A stretch of DNA of 64,000 nucleotides from Heterobilharzia americana (taxonomy: Eukaryota > Platyhelminthes > Trematoda > Strigeidida > Schistosomatidae), in contig OX104134.1 of NCBI GenBank assembly GCA_944470555.2, forward strand, positions 115,934,701-115,998,700. The letters are read 5' to 3'. Numbering within the stretch: the stretch's first letter is position 1; each line of letters begins with the position of its first letter. The notes beneath the pieces are model-generated. The model saw nothing but the letters and a program-made list of their open reading frames with translations, had not been told where the DNA came from and ran no database searches. The translations under genes and the position numbers were made by a program. Shown here in pieces: positions 1-10,738 of this stretch.

Positions 1-19
1 GAGGAATTATGTAGGGCTA

Positions 20-190
20 GTGAAAATCTTCTGCCTGAAATCACCCAGCCATACAGAGTATTCTGGAGAGTTGTTATCCAAATTGACAACTAGTGATGTC
101 CGTCAGCGATACCCGTGGTCACCGTCTCTATTTTATTTCGTTGTGAACATATTGATAGAATTCGAAATGCTTTTGGCTATCGAGTGCACA
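20..190 (+). mobile_element. RTE-A reverse transcriptase remnant
   Basis: The + frame reads YSGELLSKL followed by DVRQRYPWSPSLFYFVVNIL. This parallels AYGELSREL...GVRQGCPLSPFLFNFIIDIL in the well-preserved RTE-A copy at about 30.4 kb. It is the conserved RT block just before the catalytic YADD motif. The fragment has no YADD and no flanking RT sequence, so it is a short decayed relic. The remainder of 1-339 shows nothing I recognise. Confidence 0.6.
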
Positions 191-339
191 TTCGTGCAGT
201 AGGCGGTGAGCCACACATGTTGTGTGAGGGTTGATGATACTGAGTAGCTGCCCAAAGATTGATAGGTGGATTGGTGTTTAACCCAATATTTGAAGGTTAA
301 CTGCCAAATGAGCCACAGCTCTACATCTTTCAATGGACA

Positions 340-1480
340 TGGTTATTCACTCAACCTATGTAATGGGTCTGCGAAATTCACTTTTCGAGTTTGTGGAGAT
401 TCAATAGGTAGTTCTCGTGTTGTTTCAAGTGTGAGTATAGATTTAAATGCTAAGGCAGTAAGTGCACTACTCGACTGGATTCCAATTGACAGTTGATTGC
501 CTATTCTGTTCGACTGAACGGCACAGTGAGGACTAGAAAGAGTAGTGAAACTCATAGTTATCTCTTTGTAATCTGTGCTTACGCTCCCTCTGACTGCAGC
601 TCGGAAGAAGGGAGGGATGAGTTCTATCGAAAACTGTATAGTCTCCTACTGAGAGTCAAACGTTCAGACGTGGTTTTCACAGCAGGTGGTTTCAATGCAC
701 AAGTGGGTAGGCTAAGTCAGGGAGAAAGACAGTTGGCACTTTTGGAATCCCATTGGGTCGAACAGATAACGCCGGTCACCTGATACAACTATGCTGAGAT
801 AATCCCTTATTTCTGACCAGCGCGAACTTCACACATTAAGAGAGACATCAACCGACCTCAGCTCAGCAGTGGACACAGATAGACTGTATTTTTATCACAT
901 CACTGGAGAGGATGGGTGGAAGACTGGTATTTATTCCGCAGCACGTGTTAAGACAGTGATTGGAGCATGTGTATGTCTCCACGTAAATGGACGCAAAACG
1001 ATATAGCAACAAGACTGTTGCGAGTGCAGCTTGACGTTGAGAGCATTAAGGTCGCTTTCAGTGAGAAAGTTGCTAGGTAGTTTTTGGAACTGAAGAACAT
1101 CTGTCATGCATAGGAAGCCTGTTGCTATCTGCAGTCTGCTGTAGAGACAGTGTTGAAGACCGTAGCCAACCGTGGGAGACTGGTTGGAAAGGGCCAGTTG
1201 ATCTCAGCAGCTTCTTCTGAGTTGTTAGATGCATGCGAATGCATCGCTGCAGGTGTCAAGCACAATGAGGTATGGAAGCAACTCAAATGTAGACTGGCGA
1301 AAAGTTTATGGAATGATGGTGAAGGCAGCGGCCATGGGTAACAGTAGATAGTTATTTAAGCTTATCTAGGGAACTAGAACGAGAGGATTAGTTGTTGGTG
1401 GAAATATGAGACGACTGGAACTATGGGTGGAACAGTGTGAGAAGATGTTCAACTGGGCTTCAGGTACTATTACGTGACTG
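340..1480 (+). mobile_element. Decayed RTE-A fragment (AP-endonuclease and linker)
   Basis: Broken + frames match the endonuclease half of the RTE-A polyprotein: SAKFTFRVCGDSIGSSR, LLDWIPIDS, VRLNGTVRTRKSSETHSYLFVICAYAPSDCSS and KRSDVV, then the linker (VANRGRLVGKGQLISAASSELLDA). Several stops and frameshifts break it, so it cannot encode a working protein. It is nearly base-for-base identical to 17816-18955, including the same internal stops. At about 1407 it lacks roughly 36-40 bp that are present in that second copy. Confidence 0.85.
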
Positions 1481-1559
1481 TTAAGTGTATTTCTATTCAT
1501 CAATCAACTCAGTCAAATGTCGCGCTATTCTTGATAACTAGCATTGGAATTCAGCTTGC

Positions 1560-1685
1560 GCGTTTCGTCCTATTTGAGTCAAAGGCCGCCTTCAGGTCCA
1601 GAAATGCAGCCGGTGTTGGGCATCAGTAAGTATGGATTTGTTTCAAGATTTGGTGTAGGTCGATACACACGATAATGTATGAATA
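1560..1685 (-). mobile_element. RTE-A reverse transcriptase remnant, minus strand
   Basis: The minus-strand translation contains the RT core FLDLKAAFDS preceded by a degraded RRPTIAV-like stretch, as in RTE-A at about 30.25 kb. It is a short isolated piece. 1686-1934 holds nothing I recognise. Confidence 0.55.
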
Positions 1686-1934
1686 CTGCATGGTTTTATA
1701 GGATTAGTTGTTTTGAAGCTTCAACTAGACATTTGTATTATAGAGGAGGCATTCAGTTCAATAATAAGAAGTGTAATTTCTAGTTGTATAGAGTTGCTTG
1801 TACAATTTAGGCCACAACATTTTATCAGAACTCGGAAAGACCGTGACATTCGTGAACAAAATACGTGCAACTAGCAAGCACAGGCCTATTTGTGTATTAG
1901 GTGATGAGATGCAGCGATTTCATAGTTAACGATG

Positions 1935-1937
1935 CTA

Positions 1938-1971
<34 letters not shown>

Positions 1972-1994
1972 TTATTATTATTATTATTATTATT
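1935..1994. repeat. (TTA)n microsatellite, probable 3' tail of RTE-B
   Basis: About 20 TTA units with one interruption. The tract abuts the minus-strand RTE-B fragment whose C-terminal codons end at about 1997. Non-LTR elements of the RTE type commonly end in a short tandem repeat, so this is probably the element's (AAT)n tail read on the minus strand. Confidence 0.85.
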
Positions 1995-3486
1995 TGTCCC
2001 TTGGGTTCCTAGTGGAACATAAGGCTTCAGTAGCACGTCTGTATTTCACTCTGTTTTCTGCAGTCTTTTCAACCTGGCTCCTTGACTGCCACATGCTTTC
2101 ATTTCTTCCTCACTTGATCTCCTCCATGTCACCCTCATCTGGGACGCCCAACTCGTCGTTTCCCCTTTGGATTCCACTCGAGGGCGTGGCCTGGCTCGTG
2201 ATCTCCCCAAATGGTCTTCTGAGTGTATGCCTAAACCAATCCATCTCCTTCTTCTTCATATTTGTTGGGCGATGGGTTCTTGGTTGGTTCGTTGGCAGGT
2301 CAGAGTTCCTTGTTGCTTATTCTTTCTGGCCACCTGATCTTCAGTATCGAATTGGTGTAGGTAGCAGCTGTTGATGAGGTATGTCTGTAGTTTGTTGGAA
2401 ATGCTTTTCATGACGTACCAAGTCTCCTAACCATCACATAGAAGCACTGAGTTATTTGACATTTGTGTTGAAAATCTAGATCTTGTTTACTCTTTATGCT
2501 GAGTGCAGTAGATCTCCACACTGGTTTCAGATTAATGAAGGCCTGTCTTGCTGTCTTTCCGATCCTGGCTTTGACGTCCTCATCTGTGCGGCCACTTCTA
2601 GTTGAAACGATGCTGCCTCAGTGGTAAGTGAAACAGACTACTTCCTCAAGGTTTCTCCCGTTCATAGTGGTTGATGCTTGTTGTTGTTGGTGGTGGTGGT
2701 GGTTATCTTCATCACCTCTGTCTCCTCTAAACTCACTTGAAGTCCTGTCTTCACCGCCCTGCCTCTTCTGTCAACTTGTTGGTTTTTGCCTGCAGATCTT
2801 CGAGTTTGTGCGACAAGACATCAGACATAAATCATCATCGGTGGCGAAATCCAAATCTTATAGGCTCTTTTCATCGGTCAAACAGTTTATTCCCCTCTTC
2901 TCGCTCCTCAATGTCTGTTTCAGGATCCAGTCAAGTCCAGTACAATCAGAAGATGATGGGTGATAGTAGGCGGCAGCCTTGTCTTACTCCTGTCCCCTAT
3001 CTTCACTTTTGGATGAGAAGGAAACTGCGAATCAGTTCGTGGACTGCGTAGAGCCATTTCACATAATAATATATTTAAAATGACAGGAATTACGTGGGGA
3101 ATATTCCAGTTGTACAGGTATGACACGATTTCGAGTAAATTGTTATGTATAATCTCAGGCTAGTGTCTCTGGAAATACTGCCTGGCGCGTAGTGTCCTCA
3201 ATCGGTCTTATCAGCGTATGTCCCATCCATCACTTACTTCTACATATTTGTTGGGTGGTAGGTCATTCGTTGGTCCGTTGCCAGGTCAGAGTTCCTTGTT
3301 GCTTATTCTTTCTGGCCACTTGATCTCCAGTGTAAGCATTGAGCATAGGTAGCTGTTGATCAGGTATGTCTGTAGTTTGTCGGAAATGCTCTTCTTAACG
3401 TGCCAAGTTTCTGAACCATCACATAGAAGCACTGACTTGACTGAGTTAGTGTTGAAAATCCAGATGTTGTTCACGCTTTATGCTTA

Positions 3487-3894
3487 GTGGAGTGCCTTCG
3501 TAGTATAGGACGTATTCCGTGGTGTCACCACATGAGTAATGCAGAAGTTAGGTGTAGAGTTTTGGGGAGAAGAGGTAAGTCAGTCGACGAGGTTGTGAAC
3601 CTTCATCGACTGAGATGGTTGGGACACGTACTACGTATGCCTAGTCACCGATTGCCTCGTCACACAATGTTGACTGAGGTGGGTCCAGGCTGGAAAAAGG
3701 CCCGAGGTGGCCAGACTAAAACATGGCACCAATGTATGAAGTCTCTGACTGTTGGTTTAAGCCATGTAGGACGATGCAGACTAGGTGGTTGGGGTCCACG
3801 GGACAAGAGGAACCAGTGGTTGGAGACCCTAGGTGATATGGCTCAGAACCGAAGTCAGTGGCGCAGATGTATACACACATTATCCTCATCTTAA
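3487..3894 (+). pseudogene. RTE-A polyprotein C-terminal fragment (ORF of 135 codons)
   Basis: An open frame whose first codons come from the target site and the rest from the RTE-A insert. It covers the region after the RT domain: CRVLGRRGKSVDEVVNL, LRWLGHVLRMPSHRLPRHTM, GWKKARGGQTKTWHQCM, and the terminal CIHTLSSS. There is no endonuclease and no RT catalytic core, so no activity is expected. The frame is intact because the insertion is young. Confidence 0.7.
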
Positions 3895-4097
3895 TAACGC
3901 TATACCGAATCTCACTATTTTGTCACTCCTCTTTCCTTTCTTCTCGTACTTTATATTTGTTTTGACTGCATTCACTTATCTTCATCCTTCACCTCACTAC
4001 CTTTTTACTTGATGTGCTGATATGAGGTGTGGCAACTCGGACCGTTACGCAGTAATGCCTGGTCCTATGTTGATAATGATGATGATGATGATGATGA
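3496..4097 (+). mobile_element. 5'-truncated RTE-A insertion with 12-bp target-site duplication
   Basis: The 602-bp insert begins inside the C-terminal ORF (CLRSIGRIPWCHH...) and runs through QWRRCIHTLSSS stop, the 3' UTR and a (GAT)n tail. It is almost identical to the end of the RTE-A element at 31.0-31.6 kb. It is flanked by TTAGTGGAGTGC at 3484-3495 and again at 4098-4109. The related RTE-B copy at about 33.23 kb has this site uninterrupted, which defines both ends of the insertion. 5' truncation is typical of target-primed reverse transcription. Confidence 0.93.
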
Positions 4098-6414
4098 TTA
4101 GTGGAGTGCAGTGCAGTCCCCTGTCTACACTTCAAAGGCGTCACTGGGCTTTAGATTGTGGATCACTTGGCATGTAGCATCATACAGCATATAGCTGTTG
4201 AATGAGGCCGATAAAGGTTTGTGGCACTCCGTAGTGTTGAAGCAGCTGCCTGCCAAATTACTTCTCGGTTGACGCTATCGAAGGCCTTTTCAAAATCGAT
4301 AAAGTTGAGGTGGAGAGTTGACTGCCATTCTACACTCTGTTCTATGACCATGCGTAGCGTTGCAATTTGATGCGCGCATGATTTATTCTCCCTGAAGACA
4401 GCCAGCCTTTTCTGGTCGTAATTTTGAATCCAGAGCATTGTTTAGTCACTCCAGGGTGGTGCAGCTTAATATTTTGCTTGGTGTGGACAGGAGCATGATT
4501 CCACACCAGTTCTTGTAAAGACTTGGGTCTTTCTTCTTTGGAAGTTTGACAAGGTAACCCTTCTTCCACTCGACAGGTACCTTCCTTCCTTCTCTCCCTG
4601 CAAACCTTCTGCAGTAGTGATGTGAGCATGTCCGCTGCTGTTGTCTCTGTGTCTGTTTTCAGTGATTCTGGAGGAATTCCATCCGGTCCTGCTGCTATCC
4701 CGGATTTCAGAAACTTTATGGCATTCAGGACTTCGGCTTTTGTCGGAGGGTTTGTGTCCACTGGTAGTTCTGTGGTTGCTGGTGGTATTTCTGGACAAGT
4801 TGCAGATGACGGTGGCGGTGGTCGATTCAAGTGTCTTTTGAAGTGGTCAGCCCATCGTTTCCTTTGGTAACTAGCTTTCCCTCACTATCTTTCATTGGTT
4901 TCATCTACGTTGATCTCTCCCCTCCCAGATAGTAACCTGGTTATTTGATATAGTGTTGTCAGGTCTCTCCTACCATCAGCCTGTTCTGCTTCACTTGCAA
5001 GTGTGTCGTAGAAGTGTCTTCTGTCTTTGCGCACACTCTGCTTTACTTCTTTGTTCAGTGTAATGTTTCATAGGTTGTGTTCAGTTCCTCTTTTCGTTGT
5101 TCATCCCTGCACTGGACTGCACTGCACCTGTTCATTTTCTGCTTCACCATCTTCCTCTTCCTCGCCCATCAGCTTCCATGTGGATATCCGCAGAGATTCA
5201 TTCTTTTTCTTGTTTCTTCTTCCTAATACGGTTATACAGGTCTTTCCACATCTTTTCCACGCAGTTCTAGTGTTCTTTCACGCAGGTTTCTTCAAGGATG
5301 TTGCCTAATGTCTCTCATTTTGTCCTAATGGCTGACAACGTGAAGATGTTCTCTGTAGTTTCGTGCTTCAGTTTCTGTTCTGGGAGGTTGTTCAACTTGA
5401 GCTGTGGTTCATCACCAACTTCTGTGGAGGCTTTCAACTTGATTTCGAAGGCAGGTTCCTTGCGCTATGTATTGGGGGGTATGAACCTACGGCTGTTCCT
5501 CTTCTTGATCTGATCTTGTGTCCAGTAGGCTGCGTCTCCAATTTCTTCAGGTTGAGATGAAGTCAATTTGATGTTTAGTGTAGTGTCCTGGTGTCTGGTG
5601 AAATGAAATCTATGTCGCTGCCTTGTGAATATCCCTGTGTTCGTACGCACTGCCTGACTCCAATCACCAAATCGTTAAATGCGCAGAAGTCTGTAAACAG
5701 TCCTCCATTCTCATTCATTGCACCGAGTGCCTCTCAACCAATGATTGGTTTTCTTCCTGTGTTGTCTGCTCCCAGTTTGGCATTCATGTCACTCATTAGA
5801 ATTTTGATGTCACCATAAGGGGTGGGATTTTGTCCAGTAGTGATTGCAGTTGTCTGTAGACTTCCTCCTTCTTCCCTTCATCTGTACTATTTGTAGGTGC
5901 GTAGCGTAGCATTGTGTGATTTTACTTTCCTTTCTTTTGAGTTGAACCTTGCTGTCATGATCCTGGAGGAGGAGATTGGTTTCGATTGCCTGAGAGAGCC
6001 TTCGATGCTGTTGGGGACACCATGATAGCCACTTAAAAACTCAGTGTGCTAGTGGTAGTTGTCTGGGTGACAATATTGGAGTAGATTATTGACTCTGCAG
6101 TTGACAGTTTCGAGAGTTCATTTCCATCCCATCTACTTTTATAGATTCCCAGCCTGGCACTTCTATGTTATACCTTCTCACCTCTTGCAATCTGGGGAGC
6201 CTTGATAGGTTCATACATGATGAGGACATTTCATGTCTCTATGCTTACTTTCGCTTTCATCGAGAGAAGAGAAGACATATCGGCCAAGGTTTTAAATCCA
6301 GTACCTAAAATTCAGTAATGATATTTTAGCGTTGAAGTTAAGCTATGGGGAAATAACTCAGAACAAGAAGGTTCAAGTGCTGACCCCACGGTAAAACAAT
6401 AGGGAATGCACAAG

Positions 6415-6870
6415 CAAATTCAGAGGTATGAGGAGTAAAGCGAGCTTCTCCTTTAATGCCCATGTTTCACAGCCATACAGTAGAACGGAGAGAACTGCAT
6501 TAGAGTAGATTTGACCGTTAAGAGATAATCGGATATTGTGGCTTTGTCACAGATGGAGTGGGCTGGCAAAAGCTAACCGAGCCTTTTGTATTCGTGCAGA
6601 GATTTCGTCGGCAGCTGACCAACCCACCAGGGCTGATACGACTTTCCAAGTAAGTCAAGTGTTCAACGCACTCAATCATTTCACTCTCTATTCTTAGTCG
6701 GGTTGCCATTGAAGACCAGTCCTGAAGCAAGAATTTGCATTTGGGTGGCGAGAAACGCATCCCAAACATTCTCATATTGCCACTCAAAGTGTCCAGAAGA
6801 CTCTGCAACTTGTCAGCGTCTTCACCTAACAGAACTATCATCTGCGTCTTCTAGGTCTAGCGAAAATTGA
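6415..6870 (-). mobile_element. RTE-A fragment, minus strand (end of RT and connection)
   Basis: The minus-strand frame reads VLLGEDADKLQSLLDTLSG, MRFSPPKCKFLLQDWSS and LRIESEMIECVEHLTYL, the block immediately after YADD in RTE-A, followed by a degraded ISARIQKA-like stretch and CETW. A frameshift occurs near 6620. It is a partial copy with no recognisable ends. Confidence 0.85.
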
Positions 6871-8216
6871 CTACCATTGTTTTAGTACTCGGTAAAGTGA
6901 CACTAGAAATAGTAATCGACTCACCACTATTCTGTTGTGTATTATTATATTTGCGTGACAATCTATTTAATATATAGAATGTTTCAATGGAGCCCCTCAG
7001 AGTTCAGTATCGCAACCTACCCACTAACTAATATACATAAGCGGTGTGCCTACTCAAGTATATTTTGAAGTTATATTTTACTGATAGCATACAGCTGTGA
7101 AAAGATATCAGTAATTATAAGAATAGGATATATGTACAAGAGAATCTTCTAACTTTCGAAACTTGGTGGTCAGCAGTGAACATGGATTCGACTCTGATTT
7201 GTATAAGGTGTTTCACTCATAAAAGATCTTACATACATGCAAACTGTGTGGTCTACAGCTTCAAGCAATTTCGGTGTGGAACTGTGTCTCAGAAATAGGT
7301 AAGGTACTCGTATGAAACACAGAACCTCAATGCTTTTGGTGCCTGCATTGAAAACTAATTACGATTGGTAAATAAAATGATGGTAGCTGATTTCCTTGTA
7401 CAATATTACGAGGAACTCGATGTTATCAAGTGAAAACTAGCACAGAAAATTTTGTAAAATGAGGTGAAAAGAAAATTAGTGCTGACTGTATCGGAAGACC
7501 GGTATTGTAATGGTAAAAATCTCAGGTTTGTAAGTTACCAAATAGTCTATCAAGTTATAAAAGAGGAATGGCAGTCGAGCGAAGTCCTTTTTCGGTGATT
7601 TCGTCTTCAAAGCTGTACAATCGCAGTTACTCTACACCCTTAATGATGTATACGCTAATGTAATACATTGAGATGGGAATACACGTATATATTTGAAACT
7701 ACGAGAAAAAAAACTGTGTGCAGCAATATAACATCTATCTAATATTGTTTAGTTGGTGTATAAAACGGCTGGGAGGAATGCAAAAATTTCATGAAGTAGA
7801 ATTTGGTTGCGTTATTGTGCATAAAACAGTTGATAATCGGATAAGAAATGAATACTAGTAAGAAACTTGTTTGTTGAGTGCAACAATTTAGTAAAGAAAT
7901 ATAAGAATAAGGCACGAATAAGAAATAATTAACTAGTAATAATAACGATTAACAGAAAATAAATTTACATCAACTGTGATCAAATATTCGGCACCGGGTA
8001 AAGAATTGATAACAGATATAGTTTATGTTTGTTACTTGGAACATGCTGAGACGTATACAAATATAAACTGTATCTCATCGCTGTAAACAAAGCGATAGAG
8101 TAGATATCTTGCACATAGTCTAGATGTTATATGGAGCGCTTCTTGGAACACTTGAAGCACTATAGTCGTTCTGACAAATGTCCAACCATACGAGTAGACA
8201 GTCGCCTCTACGTACG
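6871..8216. other. AT-rich stretch without recognisable genes
   Basis: No coding signature, tandem repeat or known repeat family was recognised in this stretch. The ORFs here are short and show no conserved motif. It lies between two RTE-A fragments. Confidence 0.5.
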
Positions 8217-9520
8217 ATGGTATATGTCACTGAAAGGCGTGCCGAGTAAGTACATCACCTTAATGAAAGCTCTCTACTCGAACACTTGTGGGCATGTTAG
8301 AGCCTATGGCGAGTTGTCCAGGGAGCTATGCTCATCAAGTGGTGTCCGCCAAGGATGCCCACTATCCCCATTCTTATTTACTTTTATCATAGATATTCTT
8401 ATGGAGGTTTCCCTCTCGTCACCTAATAACACTGACGTTGACCTAATCACAGGAGAATTTTCGTTAGACCTAGAATATGCAGATGACAGTCCTGTTAGGT
8501 GAAGACGCTGACAAGATGCAGAGTCTTCTGAACACTTTGAGTGGGAATTTGAGAATGTTTGGGATGCGATTTTTACCACCCAAATGCAAATTTTTGCTCC
8601 AGGTCTGGTCTTCAGCGGTACCGCGGCTAACAATAGAAAGTGAAGTGGTTGAGTGTGTTGACCAGTTCACTTACCTGGGAAGTAGGATCAACCCTGGTGG
8701 GTTAGTTGCCGATGAGATTTCTGCACGGATACAAAAGGCTCGATTGGCTTTTGCCAAATTGCGCCACCTATTGCGCCGCCGTGATATCCGTTTGTCTATT
8801 AAGGGTCGCGTGTACTGCACAGCAGTCCGCTCTGTTCTGCTCTGTGGCTGTGAAACATGGCCATTGAAAGTGGAAGATATGAGAAGGCTTCAAGTGTTTG
8901 ACCACCGTTGCCTTCGTAGTATAGACCGTATTCCGTGGTGTCACCGCACCACATGAGTAATGCAGAAGTTAGATGTAGAGTTTTGGGGAGAAGAGGTAAG
9001 TCAGTGACGAGGTTATGAACCTTCATCGATCGAGATGATTGGGGCACGTATAAAGTATGCCTAGTCACCGATTGCCTCATCACACAATGTTGGCCGAAGT
9101 AGGCCCAGGCTGGAAAAAGGCTCGAGGTGGCCAGACTAAAACATGGCACCAATGCGTGAAGTCTCTGACTGTTGGTTTAAGCCATTTAGGACGATGCAGA
9201 CTAGGTGGTTGGGGTCCACGGGACAAGAGGAACCAGTGGTTGGAGACCCTAGGGATATGGTTGAGAACGGATGTCAGTGGCGCAGATGTATACACACATT
9301 ATCCTCATCTTAACGATGCTACATGGAATCTCACCATTTTGTCATTCATCCTTTCTTTCTTCTCCTACTTTATATTTCTTTTGGCTGAAGTTTCTTATCT
9401 TCATCTTTCACCTCACTACCTTTCTACTTGATGCACTGATATGAGATGAGGTGTAGCAACTTGGACCGTTACTCAGTAATGCCTGGTCCTATGTTGATAT
9501 TAATTGATTGATTGATTTAC
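8217..9520 (+). mobile_element. 5'-truncated RTE-A copy with (ATTG)n-type tail
   Basis: Begins inside RT at SLKGVPSKYITLMKALYSNTC and continues through GVRQGCPLSPFLF, the YADD region and the C-terminal tail, to the 3' UTR ending in repeats of TTGA/ATTG near 9500-9520. Compared with the copy at about 30.5 kb, two bases are missing right after YADD (about 8489), which breaks the frame at the catalytic site. Further small indels lie near 8945 and 9005. Divergence is low, so the insertion is fairly recent. No convincing target-site duplication was found. Confidence 0.9.
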
Positions 9521-10653
9521 ATCTGAGGCCACACTGAAACTAATGTAAGCGGTAATGTTGGTGGGCATTATTTGTTGATGTAGTTTGAAATGCATATGTA
9601 TAGCTGAATCCCCCTCCCCGTGGTATACATAGTCAAGTGTCGAGTATTCGGCAGATAACATTTACAGAATTTTTATGGACTGATTAGATCCCTTCTTCCG
9701 CACTGTGTTACTTGTTTCAAATGATAGTGTTCTACAGTAAAACCAAAAAATGAGAAGTTAATAACTATGTATGAAGCTGCATTTTTCACATTATCAGCGT
9801 AATAGCTTTTCGTTGAGATTTTCATAGCATTCAATCGTATAGTGAAGAGTGTCAGTAAGAACTTGATTATACATGGCAGAAAAACAACAACTAGTAATTG
9901 ACTGAGAGAAGTACCAGTGTTTATCCATTGTCGCTACAAAGACAAAAATGATATAACTCAATTTAAGCATTAATTCAGCTTACTATCGGTCCGCTCATCT
10001 TGTTAGTCATATTTATAAGACATTCATTGGTGTCATGAGTGGATTGCCAATCATGTAAACCGAATTCCCTTTAATTACCTAGTGCTAGTCGTGAGACAAC
10101 AGGTGTATGTTAGATTTTTCAATGCATCCTATAGGTAATTACTCGGGTGTTTTCATTCTTTTGTTTAGTTTTATTTTCTTCATGGGTTAAGTAATAATTC
10201 TTTCTGAAGATTTGTTCTATAAAAGAATAAAAACACAGAGCAACCGACAGTGTATGTGTCTTGTCTTTTTACCACATCGATCAGAAGAATAATCCATAGA
10301 TTTTTGAGGATAGTGGTGTGTAACTTCAGCGGTACTGGCTTCATAGAATGCTGGTGATCATGTGTGAAGCAAGAATAACAGATGCAACATGGGTAGGGAA
10401 AAGAGTTCATGAAATGCTTATTGACTGATACAGTTTCTTTGTGCGAAGTTCACCTACTTGTATGTTCGTATATATAATTAAAGTGTTTGCTAAAAATCCA
10501 ACTTGTATAGCGGTTTACTGGTTTAACATACTTTTGGTTTTCAGACTCGTTCTATACTTGCTATTCAACCTTACTTAGAATTAATATCTGTTATTTTCTG
10601 ACGACCTCAAGAGGAAACCCTCCTCAGATCATCACGCATATATTCGAATCCGA
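9521..10653. other. 5' flank of the Y-box gene
   Basis: AT-rich sequence upstream of the predicted start codon, without recognisable transposon coding sequence. It must contain the promoter and 5' UTR unless the mRNA has a non-coding first exon further upstream. I could not identify a TATA box, an initiator or a trans-splice acceptor with confidence. Confidence 0.4.
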
Positions 10654-10738
10654 ATGTCTACTACTGCAGTTGCTGTTGAGACACCAGTTGAAGTACCGAA
10701 ACCACCACGTAAAGAAGTTCAAATTATTCAGGTTTTAG
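10654..10738 (+). CDS. Y-box gene exon 1
   Basis: Starts at ATG 10654 (MSTTAVAVETPVEVPKPPRK), a short Pro/Val-rich leader, and ends in phase 1 at the donor GTGAGT (10739). Codon 29 is split with exon 2 (G + CT = Ala). The start is the first ATG in frame before the cold-shock domain. Confidence 0.88.

Larger units (their letters stand above)
1997..6260 (-). mobile_element. RTE-B (BovB-like) non-LTR element, decayed and rearranged, interrupted by RTE-A
   Basis: Read on the minus strand from about 6260: an AP-endonuclease with a WNV...TMYE-type N-terminus (6260-6120), QCYAPTNSTDE-like block (about 5900) and SDMNAKLGADNTGRKPIIG (about 5750); then a linker; then RT blocks FLKSGIAAGPDGIPPESLK (about 4700), KSCAHQIATLR and LNFIDFEKAFDSVNREVIWQ (4440-4240), GVRQGC and a FADD-like block (about 3000-2830), and the C-terminal SETWH block (2505-2337) leading to the (AAT)n tail. 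Stops and frameshifts are frequent. A second SETWHVKKSISDKLQ block sits out of order at 3474-3290, upstream of GVRQGC, so the copy is internally rearranged. Family assignment is by eye. Confidence 0.8.

Noticed and set aside
1901..2374. 157-codon plus-strand ORF with Leu/Tyr runs
   Set aside because: It is the (TTA)n tract plus the antisense of the RTE-B C-terminal region.
4622..4870. Plus-strand ORF (82 codons) also found at 33764 and 57700
   Set aside because: Antisense shadow of the RTE-B RT block FLKSG..AGPDGIPPES. It is conserved only because the DNA was duplicated.
5027..5818. Several small plus-strand ORFs at 5.0-5.8 kb
   Set aside because: Opposite strand of the RTE-B endonuclease and linker; Ser/Phe-rich composition is typical of antisense frames.
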